NCBI GenBank assembly: GCA_036873755.1
Contig: JAVTVY010025368.1
Coordinates: 1 to 64,000 of the forward strand
DNA from: Hanleya hanleyi
Lineage: Eukaryota; Mollusca; Polyplacophora; Lepidopleurida; Hanleyidae
DNA: 64,000 nt
Direction: 5' to 3'
Positions within the stretch are counted from its first letter, which is position 1; every line of letters starts with the position of its first letter. A program made the position numbers and the translations under genes. Positions 42,561 to 54,598 of the stretch are shown here, one piece after another. A model generated the notes under the pieces. The model searched no databases and had not been told where the DNA came from. It was given only the letters and a program-made list of their open reading frames with translations.

Positions 42561-44799
42561 CAAATTACGTGATTTGATTATGAGATAATGAGATTTTTAG
42601 AGCTTCAAAAAACACTTTTTCTTGGTCAGCAGCACATGGGGAACGCGTTTCTGGCCTTTGTTTGCGCCCTAGATGGCTCCTTCATCGAACCGAAAATGTA
42701 TATAGAAGAGTATATTTAGAACTAAGAATTTGGTCATGTTCTACCAGAACCTCAGCACAAATTTTTCCCATCAAGTAAGGCCTTGGCAAAAGGTGACCTA
42801 GCTCAACTTCCAAGCCTGGAAATAAGGGGCCGGTCACGGACATTGTCCGACACGAAATAGTGTGTTGACAGGCACAACTGTTTTTGAGTCGGTCATTTTG
42901 TCCGACACCAGTTTCTCTGAAATTCATTTTGATCACTAATTAAGATCCTTGTGCAGAAACCTCTCAGCTGAATTTAGAAAATAATACTAACATGATTTTA
43001 TTTTCTCTCAAACTTGCCAGTTTCTGTTGAACATGTTGACAGACGAGCATGTGGCCGTGTTTTCTTTGACATTTTCTTGAGCACAAGTCTTCATGACATC
43101 ATACATTCTGATGCACAATTTGTGAAAACTACGATTCTCAATCTAAAAAAGTTGTTGCAGCTCAAAATTAACTCATATCAATTGATTTCAACACTTGGAC
43201 AACTAGGCAGAATGTTTTGGAAACTCTTAGAGAGCACAGTTTGCTGCACTAAAACATCGTTGACTAACAACAACAACAACAGGTTAATAGTGTGAACAAT
43301 CAAAATTGCGGATTTGCAAATAATTCGGAAGTGGACTGATCTTGTATGCCAACTATAACATTTATTTTTTCCTTTTCTTTACCAATGATTCAACACCATA
43401 TGCCTTCTTGGGAATCCTGAGTAACCATTTGAACATTCAACAAGGAGAGTGTATAATATTTCTCAAGACGAATTGATACCATTTAAAGCTGGTTTTAACT
43501 TTTAACATAAGTTCACAATTTATTACTATTGTTGTTACATTTTGTAGTTCAGTTTTGCTAATATTAACATATATGACAGGTACACCATTTAAAATGACCG
43601 GTACCAAATGGCTGGTCAAATGGCTGTCATTTTGTCAGGCAGGTATGAAAAACTTATTTCCAGGCCTGAACTTCCTATGTATTTCTAAAATGAGAGAACT
43701 GCAGTCAACCCTACTAGATCACATTTTTGTAAGCCTGCATGATGTGGTCAAGATGAATGATTGCGGAGTTTAGACAATAAATGATAGCTGAGGGGTATTG
43801 GAGCCCATGGCCCCATTCCCTGATGACGTATTATTATATCTCTCAGTCACGTGATGAATTGTGTTTTCATTCATCTGTATGACACAACACTTATCCAGAA
43901 ATCTAACATCGCTTGTGTAACACGAAACCAATTAAATTGTTATTGTCAACGCAAAGTACATAGGCATGAAGTCCTATATGTAAACTGATACACCAAATTA
44001 GAACTTGTTCTTCAGACTGTGCCAGCTCAGCTCAGGGACTTCGCGCTGGCAATTAAGTTGATGTCATATTACATGAGGGAGGTGACAGGCTAATTGAATT
44101 GTATAATGATCCTCACCTGTCATTTAATTGCCATGGATGGTGAGGACCTGCATTGCATCAAAGGATAGAAGTGGTATTTTATTGTCATGGATGTAGGGGG
44201 CCTACGTCATCAGGTTTCAGAACCATTGGGCTATTTTATTTTTTCTGGGTGTCCACAAACTAAGACAAAATCGGCAATTTGTATCGATTTCATGGTTATC
44301 ACTGTAAACTGTTCATCTAAAAACTTGAAAACTTGCATATAATGTGACATATCTTAATATTATTTAACTTTCTGGCTTTTTATACGCCCGCCAGATATAA
44401 TACTCCGTGATATTATATCTGAGTTTACTGAGATTGGGAGAGTGATCACTCTTCTTCGATAAATGGTGACTGGCATTACATGTATAATGGGGCTGATCAG
44501 CGCAGGCCCTGGCAAAGGCCGTGTTAGTGCTTTTCATTGGGCCTATCTGCCTGGTAAATGCTGATAATGTAGGTCAATTGAAAACTGCCGGGGTGTGAGC
44601 AAATCAGCAAATACCAGACTTATCAGATCAGCCCGGTTTGATTTCTAGTCTTGCAAGGCCTGGTAACTCATATTAATATTGATAAATGTATTAATTCTGG
44701 ATGATTATTTTGATAAGAATACATACTGAATCATGGAAAATGAGATCAGATCATTTTCATTACATGTTCTAGAGAGATGAAAAAGTGCAGTAATTTCTG
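42561..44799. other. No recognised gene
   Basis: A TATACGCCCG end like that of the 48.3-kb element occurs at 44383, beside a palindrome (CAGATATAATACTCC). AAC repeats occur at 43268. Otherwise nothing I can support. Confidence 0.4.
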
Positions 44800-44990
44800 G
44801 TAAACTGTGAATTGGGGCCTGATTTCAGGGTATGAAATAGACAAACAAATTCTAGTTGCCCATCGGCAAGCACGGGCAACCAACACATCCAAATGCATTG
44901 CAATTTGGACAGAATTTGGTTGCCCAAAGGAAATTTAGGTTGCCCCGGGCAACCGGGCAAAGGGCTATTTCGCACCCTGACTGATTAAAA
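44800..44990. repeat. Dispersed repeat containing TTGCCCGGGGCAACC
   Basis: The stretch has several GGGCAAC/GTTGCCC segments and ends in GGGCTATTTCGCACCCTG, a form I know as a common dispersed repeat in invertebrates. The minus-strand frame over it is a shadow. Confidence 0.4.
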
Positions 44991-46633
44991 TGGTGAGGGA
45001 ACAAATCAGTACTCCTGAAACATTATGCCTGTAAAATGAAAAAAAAAAATACATATTTTTTTTTCTTCAAAATGAATGTGCTCCAGGCATGTGTGGAGGT
45101 GTCAGGTGAATACAGTAGGATGCAGATGATTGCTGTACATGATTGCTATTGTAGGCTACTATTTTAGCATTACGGTGTAATTCAGATTTGAAGAAATTTC
45201 AAACTAAAACTCTTGGTAACGCATTTCAGTTCTGCAAAATATTATTGCTGCAAAATAATAGCAATATTGTGAGTTAGTTTCCAATCCAGGTTTGAGATAT
45301 TTGAGACAAATTCCCTTGTATACATGTACAGGCAAAGGGAAACAACTTTTGTTCATCTTGTTACCTAGCATTTATTTCCCTTGAATGGGAAGAGAAAATA
45401 TTAGCCTCAACACAATCTTAATAAATTAATATCCTATCAATGCTCCCCAATCGTACATGTCGCTATATAGGATCTTACGTATTTCAATTGAATTTGGTGT
45501 TCTGGGCGCCCATAAACATGGATATTTAAAAGCATTATGACATCATGGTCGCATCTGGACTCATCCATTTGCAGTCGGGGAGGGGAGATAGGTTCACTGT
45601 GCCCATTTACCCCAATGTTTACACCAAAGATCAGTCCATATATCTACCCCGTATTATGGCGCCACGATGTCGGGACCGCGGCAACATGAAAAGACACCCG
45701 GCCAGCGAGCCGGCTAATTCGGCTGAGCCAACCATAAATTCTTTGTCATCAATGTTCCCTTCAAAGCACTATGAAGCGTTCTCGGGATTGGTTAACACGC
45801 GAGTTACTGCAAGCCTGTTAGATCCTACAAGCGAAATATCCAAATGGGGAGCAGATAGGATTTAATTTTAATTAGATCGGCCTCAACATTGACCAATGTT
45901 TGTATTATTAGAGGTAGTGGATTATTTCAGTGAAATTAAGTGTTTTCAATGTGATCCCCAGAATCGGGTTCACGTTTTGCCAAATATTGAATGGAGGAAC
46001 CTGATGCTTATCCAGTTTACTTTGTTGTCTTACCCACAGAGAGTACAGGGTGTGAAAATAAACATAAGTATCTTGATTTGTATTACTATATGGAAACTGT
46101 CCTAACAATGCTACAGATCTCCCTAATTCAGGCACAACCTCTATTCGGCACAGCAACAAATGAGTGCAAATTAGGGAAAATATAGAAAGCCCTAGAATTC
46201 TGGTAAATAAGGTAGGCTCTGGCTCAAATATTGATCACACTTCACTGATGAGGACTGAGAATCTCTATGAACATGTATCAACGAAAAATCAATATATCTA
46301 ACATCAGTTACATGTTTATCAATTTGTTTTTTGATTTTTGATTTTTTTTTTGGTTCTTTTCTTTGGCGCATCTCTCATTTTGGTACAGCATTTAATGCTG
46401 CAAACACATGTATATAATACACTAAAACAATTTAATACAGTATACTATTATTGCGAGACCAAGTTTGAATCACCTTGTAGATTTTCAAACATAAGAGTTT
46501 GATCATAAATTATCTAGGTGATATAAGGTAGGTTTGATCTGATTTGTGACCTGGATGTGAAATTTCAACCCTTCACGACACATCGTTATTTGTGACCTGG
46601 TTGTGAAATCTGGTTGAGGTATGTGTATTTAAG
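44991..46633. other. No recognised gene; one GC-richer open frame
   Basis: The 106-codon frame at 45545-45865 (MVASGLIHLQSGRGDRF start) is locally GC-rich and could be an exon, but I recognise no family and see no convincing splice signals. Confidence 0.3.
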
Positions 46634-46786
46634 AAATAAAGACCGAGGAAGAGGTTTCAAATTTCCCAGATAAACACCTGTTGGGGCGAGTCCAGCAGTT
46701 TAGGCCCAAGGCCGCAGGCCGAGGGTCTAAACTGCTGGACGAGTGCCAACCGGAAATTTGAAACCGATTTCCGAGGTCTTTATTTT
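46634..46786. mobile_element. 153-bp hairpin element (MITE-like)
   Basis: AATAAAGACCGAGGAAGAGG at the left pairs with CCGATTTCCGAGGTCTTTATT at the right, and CCAGCAGTTTAGGCCC pairs with GGGTCTAAACTGCTGG around a short loop. It has no coding capacity. Confidence 0.65.
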
Positions 46787-47250
46787 GATTCGGACATGCA
46801 CAATCGAATATTTATTACGAAATTCTATTAAATTAGCTAAAATATGTTAGTGTATGCCTTCCACGTTGATCAAAACAATTTTTGAATGGGGCGTCACATT
46901 CCAGCTGGTCAATGCGAACATTGTTGCAAACTGCGGGGAAGTATACATTTCGCGCGCGCTCACTATAGTTATCACTGCCAGTCGACAACGTCACAGCACA
47001 CTGCAGGTTCGCCGGTGTTTATCGGGAATTCAACACCACTTTCGGTACAATGCTATAACATTGAGACGGACTGGAGGTAAGTTCGAATTAGGGTTCTTCC
47101 ATGGTGGGGCATGGATCATTGTATATGAACTGAACATGAGAGGAAAATATGAAGACTAATTTAAGATGATGAGACAAATTGATGCTATTTGTACATGTAT
47201 ATGTACAGAAGGGAAAATGATCATTTTGGACAAAAATTGCTCAAAATTTC

Positions 47251-47355
47251 TCTCCTACACAGTTCAACTTCCAGGCCTGCATGTGTGTGCCCTGTGGTTC
47301 TCTCATACACAGTTCCAGGCCTGCATGTGTGTGCCCTGTGGTTCTCTCACTCACA
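47251..47355. repeat. Two-copy tandem duplication
   Basis: CAGGCCTGCATGTGTGTGCC followed by CTGTGGTTCTCTC occurs at 47272 and 47316, 44 bases apart. Confidence 0.75.
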
Positions 47356-47364
47356 GCTTGTGAA

Positions 47365-47736
47365 CAATCTGTTTAAAACTCAGACTTAATAACCACTCCT
47401 CTATCGGACATGTTGCTAATTAAGGTCTGGGACAGTCTGTATCTTAAATTTGTCGCGCATGTCAGACTGGCGACCAATCACAGTCCATCTTCAACGGCGA
47501 ATAGGTGTCTAATAGATTATTCAATGCAGGCGGATAACGAAGTTCTTGCCCTCCATGAGCAATCACCCAAGATTATTATTTGCTCGGATAGGCATCTATT
47601 CGCCCGTTGAAGTTGGACTGTGATTGGTCGCCAGTCTGACATGCGCGACAGATTTAAGATACAGACTGTCCCAGATCTTAATTAGCGACATGTCCGATAG
47701 AGGAGCGGTTATAAAGTCTGAGTTTTAATCAGATTG
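47365..47736. mobile_element. 372-bp MITE with arms of about 150 bp
   Basis: CAATCTGTTTAAAACTCAGA at 47365 is matched by the complement ending at 47736. Pairing continues through CTATCGGACATGT, GGGACAGTCTGTATCTTAAA, GTCAGACTGGCGACCAATCA and TTCAACGG(G)CGAATAG, leaving a loop of about 90 bases. No gene, and no clear target duplication. Confidence 0.8.
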
Positions 47737-48326
47737 AGTTTGTGAAATGATAGCGAATTATAGTCAAGTGAACTTTATGAGTGGTTTCCTAAAAAATGTG
47801 CTTACCATTCGGACTATCATCAATCAGAATTTGGTTGTAAAAATGAACTTTTGCTGGCCCCGAGCAACTCCCATGGACTTGACAAATCACTTCACACCCT
47901 GAAACTGACAGAATAAGGCAGAGCAGCTATGGGCAAGAGTCTTTGGATGGGAGAAATGGGGATTGAGATGTTTTGTAGAAAGCTGGTGTCCTTCGTTTAA
48001 ATGTACTTGTATAGCCCTGTTATGCCAGTGTTAAAATTATTGAGAGCTCGCATGTATGATAAAATATCTAAGGTATGTAACATTGCTTGTCATGATAGCT
48101 CTGATCACCACCAGTATTTTACCACTTTATGTAAGTAGATTGAGTTTACTCACATGATTACATCATGAAATGTGCATAAACCTTAAGGGTATAATTGTGA
48201 TGAAAAATGGTTTTAGAGGGAATCCCGACTTTGTCCACATTTTTTAGTCCTTCTCGATTCATTTTATAGTACATGAGCAGGCCTTGCATTCGGCAGATTC
48301 TCTTATAAAGGGTACCAACATATGTC
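47737..48326. other. No recognised feature
   Basis: Host-like sequence between two repeats; nothing I can support. Confidence 0.35.
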
Positions 48327-50077
48327 ATTTTTATACGCCCGCCCAAAAGGCTGTCGTATTATGTGATGGCGGTTTCCGTCCGTCTGTCCGTCTGTCCGGT
48401 TCTCGTGTCCGGTCTATATCTGGGACAGTTTCCTATCCACAGCTCCAATTTTTGGTGAGTGGATATCCTATGGTGAGACGATGTGTCGCGTACCAAAATG
48501 AAGGTCGAGGTCACAGGTCAAAGGTCACTGGCCTAAAAAACAGGAAATCACTGAAGTGTTCGTGTCCGGTCTATATCTGTGAACGTTTTCTGTCCACAGT
48601 TGCAATTTTTTGTGAGTGGATACGCCAGGTGGAGACGATGTGTCGCGTACCAAAATTGAGGTCGAGGTCAGAGGTCAAAGGTCACTGTTGCCAAAAATCA
48701 GAAAATCATTGATCGTTGACAGTTTTCTATCTACAGTTCTAATTTTTGGTGAGTGGATGCCCTAGGGGGGGACGATGTGTTGCATATTAAATGTAGGTCA
48801 AGGTCAGAGGTCAAAGGTCAGTGTGATCGAAAAATCAGGAAATCGTTTAAAATTTCTAATTTTTTGTGAGTGGATTCAATAGGCGGAAATGAAGTGATGC
48901 ATACCAAAAATTAGGTCAAGTTCAAAGGTCACCGACCCCAAAGGAAATTATCAAGAATAACATTTTTTGTGTCAGTAGATACATTAGGGGGACACAATGT
49001 GTCTCAAAATGTAGGTCAAGGTCAAAGGTCAAGGTCACTGTGACCCCAAAATCGTGAAATTGTTAAAAATCATGACTTTTTGTGTTCATTGAGAAATTGA
49101 GGGGAGACGGTTTGTCATGTACCAAAATTTAGGCCAAGGTCAAAGGTCAAGGTCACTGTGACCCCAAAATCAGGAAATCATTAAAAATCATGATTTTTTG
49201 TGTGCATTGCTAGATTGAGGGAAGACGATGTGTTGTGTACCAAAATTAAGGTGAAGGTCAAAGGTCAAGGTCACTGTGACCCAAAAATCAAGAAATCATT
49301 AAAAGTCACATTTTCATATGCCTCTCGAAGATGAGGTCGTGTAATGCGATGTTGCGTTCTGTCCATTCATCCATTAACATTTGTTGTCCATGGGATAGCT
49401 CTGGTTTCAAGGTATGGATTGGTACCAAACTTTGAGTACAACCTTACTCGCATGGCAAAGTGGAGCCATACATATGAGATCAATTTGTCAAAGGTCTAGG
49501 TCGCAGTCCCCCAAAACTGAATCGAGCTTAGCTGACTAAATGTGTTGGAATATTGTTGGAATATTGTTGGAATATTCGAAGTTCTTTCCCCTGCAATTAT
49601 ATGGTATTGTCCTGTGGAGTTGTCTCCCATGTTTGAAACGCTTCATTTAGTTAAACTGTTGTTGTGAAATAAAAACCATACATTTACTAATTTAACGGGG
49701 AGAGGAGTCCTTTATGAACTTCACACCTGTTTATTAACTCAAGGACAAAGGTTTACTTCATCTCTTTCTTCTTCCTTTATGAAAAATTCTCTCGTCTGAA
49801 AGGAATCCATTTGCAGGAAAACTACTATTTTCTTGTGTTTGACTATTGTCGATTTCAGTGTGGGATATGTGAGCTCTAAGCTCTTGCTTTAAGGTCAACT
49901 AGTTACCAAGAGTTGAGCTCATTTTAGTTTATCATTCAATATAAGATGTGATATATGTTACATTCTTATAAGCAAAAAATTGTAGACCTTTCTCTGGATT
50001 GCTAGATCAATTGGAATCAAGGCTATCAAACAATCTTGAAATTTGAACCAATGTAATTCCAGATATACGGGCGTATA
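48327..50077. mobile_element. Dispersed element with AGGTCA arrays and TATACGCCCG ends
   Basis: TTTTATACGCCCG at 48327 and the complementary CGGGCGTATA near 50077 mark the ends. From 48500 to 49310 about seven diverged units of 110-150 bases each contain stacked half-sites, for example AGGTCACAGGTCAAAGGTCA at 48509-48528, spaced by one base. Later units read AAGGTCAAGGTCACTGTGACC. The 49320-50050 part is non-coding. The frame at 48284-48712 is a shadow. Confidence 0.65.
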
Positions 50078-51983
50078 TTGAAGCCCCTTGGGCTCTTGTT
50101 TCATCGGTCATATAAAAAATGATTAGAAAAACAAAATGAATCAGCTATAATCATTACATACTTGTCATTATCTGACCATTCCTCAAGCTAGTAATACAAT
50201 AGGGCAAGCGGGAATAATAGGAGATGAAAGTGAAATAAAAGGGGTGTCTAACATCAGCTCTGTCACAGTAGATGACATTAGAGAAAAATACTGTTTCATA
50301 GTCCAAGAAACATACTGACAAAATGTCCGAAGGAATGAATATTGTGAATATCCCAAACGATCCAAATAAAGCGGCGAGTGGTTGGTGGGTGTCCGGTAGG
50401 CTCGGGTTCCTGTTGCTTCAATGCATTTTGCTGAGAAGCAGCAGGAACTTGATAATGTGATGTCTAGCACTGTAATATCACTTTGTTGCACCATGTAAGC
50501 ATCCTGTTTGTGTCTTGTGTGACATCCTCAGTGTTTTATAAGGTGGATGGAGAGTTTCTGGTTCCATGCTGCTTCAAACAGGGGTTTATAGAAGTCATTT
50601 TCATAGCTACCCGCAGCAAAATAGTTTTTTAAATGTGAAAATTGAATTTATTTAAATTTTAGTGACCCTTCTTCGAAATCAAATTGAATATTTTTAGATT
50701 TTAGCATCCCTATGCTATTTTTGCTTAAATACCTACACAGGTGTTTGGTAAGCTATTTAGCTGGGGATTGTTTTTAATGATCCATACATTAATTTTAAGT
50801 TTAGTTTTAAAATTGTTGAAATTGTTTTGCTTTTATTATTATAGATTATGAAAATCAACTTTTTAAATGAATACATAAGAAAAAATTATATGTAGAATAT
50901 ATAGAGTCAATCTTTCTAATAAGAGTATTTCTTTCTGTTTTGTGATATTAACAGAACACTACAATCAGTCACTGAAACGCGCACCTATTAAGCATGATGC
51001 TAGCCTCCTAATGCAACTTGTCAGCTGTTACACTGATGAAGTCATGAGGTTTGACCAATTTCATCGAGAAAGTTCGTCTGACAATTTAATGATATATTTA
51101 GTGACATTGGGACAATGTCTAGCGAAACATTTTCTTTTCTATCCAAGCGCATTATCACGAATAAACTACGTAACAACTTTGAAAAAAACAAGCATGTGGT
51201 GGTGTTGTTACGAAAATAAGCCTGAAAAATCACTAAATCTGGCGACCATATAAGTGCGTTATCACGTAGCTGACTACAAGCTAACTAGATGACTTTTCTA
51301 AGTTCTTACCCTCGATTGTTAATCATTTGATCGGAACTTAGTTGGGAAAATATAACCGCTATAAAATTGTACCGACATACCGTATATATGCTGTGGAAAG
51401 TGAAGGCTTCGCATGCCTTGTTCTGCTCTGATGCAATACATAAGGGGGGACTACTCTGTCAATCTTGCTAACGTACAGTATACGTAGCCCGTATGCAAGC
51501 CGTATGCAAATAAGCTGAACCTAACCTTTCCATGGTTGCACAGCAGGACTACTACTCCACAAAGTGAAGAACAGCACAGTTCAAGGTGGCTCGAAGTTAA
51601 AGCGACGACTTTGTGGTTTGGGGTTCCCATTTGAAAACGTCCCCCTGAGTTCACCCGAATGTTACTGAAAATCCCGTTCTAAAACACCACTGGTCGGCTT
51701 TTCTCGTCCATGTTCGACTGTAATGTATTGTTGTTACACAAGACGTCCGTCTCCAAACAGGGGAGAAAACTCAATTCGTAATCAGGTTTTAAAGCCATTC
51801 GAATTGAATTTTCTCAAAATATTGAATATTTTCCTTCAAAAACAACAAAAATTGAATAAACACAAATTTTTCAATTTAGGGGCCGAATACCGGCCCCTGG
51901 ATACGACGTGTATGAACCCCTCCAAAGATTTCTTCTTTGAAGTAGCAGGAACACAACTTGGCTGGGTGCTGCTGAGTTCGTTC
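50078..51983. other. No recognised gene
   Basis: AT-rich sequence. The frames at 50183-50494 and 50942-51253 have no family resemblance. Nothing else is supported. Confidence 0.35.
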
Positions 51984-52038
51984 GTCGCGATATGGCTGAA
52001 ATATTGTTGAAAGCGACGTTAAATTCTATTCACTCAAA
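51984..52038 (+). repeat. SINE tail
   Basis: GTCGCGATATGGCTGAAATA, then TTGTTGAAAGCGACGTTAAA and ATTCACTCA. This is the conserved 3-prime domain seen in four other places in this window. Confidence 0.7.
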
Positions 52039-52506
52039 TAAAGTGGAATTATTTAATGGATTTAGAAGACGAAAACTGTTGCTAACGTCGAAAACTGTTG
52101 CTAACGTCATTTGACAGAATGACATTAGCTACATATTATTATTATTCTCAAGATTCATACAAATGAATTCATTATCCTTTCAATTCAGTGTATGTTGTGA
52201 TATTTCTATACAGTTTGGAATCATTAGCTCATTAAAAAATTGAAAAGAAAAATGTGTGATTGATGACATATGAAAATAGTAGATAGGAATTACCCTTATT
52301 GTGAGAATACAACATTCTATAAAACACACCGGGTTGATTTTATGGGCATATAGTATTGCTTATTAATGGGACTGATTTCAATTGAACTACCGTACATTAT
52401 CAGCACATACTTTTCACCAGGCTAATAAGCTGAAGCAATCACAGGGCCTTTCACCAGGCCTGGGCTAATCAACCCTCTTAATTTATGCAAGGCCTGCATG
52501 AGCTTA

Positions 52507-52963
52507 AAGCCCGGCGCACACGAGAGCTGTCAGCTGAACTAACGGCCTCAATTGCTTGTAAGCTCAGGGGCTAGCTCTCGTGTGGTTTCAGTGCACACGG
52601 TAAGCAAAAGGTTCACTGAATTGATTTCAGTTCCCGCGAAATACCTTCTTTAAGATCATGTGATCTTTCATGGGCTCACGTAAAAATGGCCATTTTGAAC
52701 AGTCGAGCGTATAAATCAAGTGAAAAGAAGATGCGTTTCATTGGCCTGTCAAATAAAATGGCTGAGCTGTTAGCTTACGTTCGCCGCACATGCTGAGGAT
52801 TTGGCCTCGCGAGGCGAAATTATCAAACAAGTGTGATATTTTTCTCCCGATCTCGTGAGGCCAAAAACTCAACGAAGACTGCCCGCACACAAGAGCTAGC
52901 CCCTGAGCTCACAGGCAGTTGAGGCCGTTAGCTCAGTTGATAGCTCTTGTGTGCGCCGGGCTT
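52507..52963. mobile_element. 457-bp MITE with TA target duplication
   Basis: AAGCCCGGCGCACACGAGAG at 52507 pairs with CTCTTGTGTGCGCCGGGCTT ending at 52963. Pairing of about 84 bases continues through CTAACGGCCTCAA and GAGCTCAGGGGCTAGCTC. TA flanks both ends (52505-52506 and 52964-52965). Confidence 0.75.
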
Positions 52964-53153
52964 TAGATTGAACCTGGTTGAAGGACTGAGAATACCAAGA
53001 CACTTCTGTGTGCCACCACCCAGTTTCAAATCCTACTCATCTTAAGTTGATGCCAACCAAGATTCCAACTTTGGATAACAGGGTCAGGGGTTTACACAGG
53101 AAGTAAACTTTGATGGGCTTCAGCTCGACCCTCACTTGTAAAAAGATCATTAA

Positions 53154-53980
53154 AGGAGTACTTACCTTATTTTTGAGTGTGACTATATTTATCAGCACTC
53201 GCATTTCAAACCTTATTATATAAAACTTATGTTGATAAAATGCGAAATAAAAGAAATATTGAATATTTTGTTGCTCGCCACGGCGTGCACTGGGCGCCGC
53301 CATTGCACCACTGCGTGACGTTTTTAGATGAGCGGAAGTAAGTTTATACTCATCTAAAAACGTCACAACGTCATGGAGACTTAAGGTTGATCATGCCGAT
53401 AATTCATACGAGAAGGAACCCAGTAAATCCACTGCCGTTCTAGTTGATTTTAGTTGTTCAAGTGTAATCATGAAAATGTTTACGAACTTAAAAGCATCGT
53501 CGTTCAACTCAAATCACTGGACAATTGCAGAGAACGCTCTTTTAGTTTACCGCTCAGCTTCAAATTTTGTCCAAATTAAATCGGAAAATTCTCCGCTGAA
53601 AAACTTGGGGAAGGAATTCTTCAGTTGTCGGATATAACCTAAACCACTTTCCTTTTAGGAATTATCCCCGTGTGAATTGCCGCGCCAGTTTTTTCCTCGA
53701 ATTAAAACTCAGACCCAGAGTAGTTCATATGTCCGTAGTTGGAACGTCCCTGGATCAAGCGTTAGCCGTGACGTTGTCCTGAATGCTGACGTCATCAATC
53801 ACGTCATCCCACAGGCAACATGGCGGCGCCCACGTCGACGTCAAAGGAGAAACATGGCTTCACAGATTGTAATAAAAATAATAGGTTATCGCCCCCAACG
53901 ACAATAAAATAGTTGGTTATATTTCTTTAAGAGTCTAACCTTTGTAATAGGAACCTATATCAAATTAGGTAAGTACTCCT
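53154..53980. mobile_element. 827-bp non-autonomous element with TTAA target duplication
   Basis: The terminal repeats AGGAGTACTTACC and GGTAAGTACTCCT are perfect, and each is flanked by TTAA (53150-53153 and 53981-53984). TTAA is the target of piggyBac and Kolobok transposases. An inner palindrome (GTGACGTTTTTAGATGAG with its complement) lies at 53315-53367. No transposase is encoded. Confidence 0.8.
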
Positions 53981-54354
53981 TTAAAAAAAAAAAAAAAACT
54001 GATTTGGCAAACTAAGCCAAAACATTATTTTCTATCATATCACTGGTGTCCCAGCCACCATACATGTAACTATGAGATTCAAATACATCAAGGTTTGTTT
54101 TGAAGTTGCGTCAAATTGTGTATGAGAAAATGGGATAAAAGATTACTTTTTGGAGGAATTAACACATGCAGTTGTTCTTTAATTAAAATCTGTTTGAGTA
54201 CCGTATATACCTTTATCCTGCTCATAGAAGTTCATACAGTTCATGCATATATGTATGACCCCAAAAAGTCTCTGTCATGTTTTGTATGATCTGCATAGCA
54301 TACACTTTGTGAAGATGTTTTTTTATTCATAACCTCATTGAAGAACACTGCACT

Positions 54355-54598
54355 TCAGTGATCTTGTGGTAGAGTGCTCGTCTCACGACAAGCAGCAGGT
54401 CCTAGGTTCGTTCCCGGCCCGAGTCATACCAAAGACTTAAAATTTGAACTTGTATCTTCCTCGCTTGGTGCTCAGCAGTAAGAGGATAGATCAAGGACTG
54501 ATTGGCTCCATGTCAGAATAATGTGACTGGGTCATCCTGATATGACTGAAAAATTGTTGAAAGTGATATTGATATCCTACCCACTCACTTGAACTTAA
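54355..54598 (+). repeat. Full-length tRNA-derived SINE
   Basis: The head has a tRNA-like A box (GTGGTAGAGTGCTCG at 54367) and B box (GGTTCGTTCCC at 54406). The body ends with GATATGACTGAAAAATTGTT, GAAAGTGATATTG and a CCCACTCACT tail, the same 3-prime domain as the shorter copies. It is not a functional tRNA gene because the acceptor stem and anticodon arm do not pair properly. Confidence 0.75.

Noticed and set aside
54362..54435. A tRNA gene, from clear A and B boxes
   Set aside because: The arms do not fold into a proper cloverleaf and the sequence runs on into the SINE body and tail.
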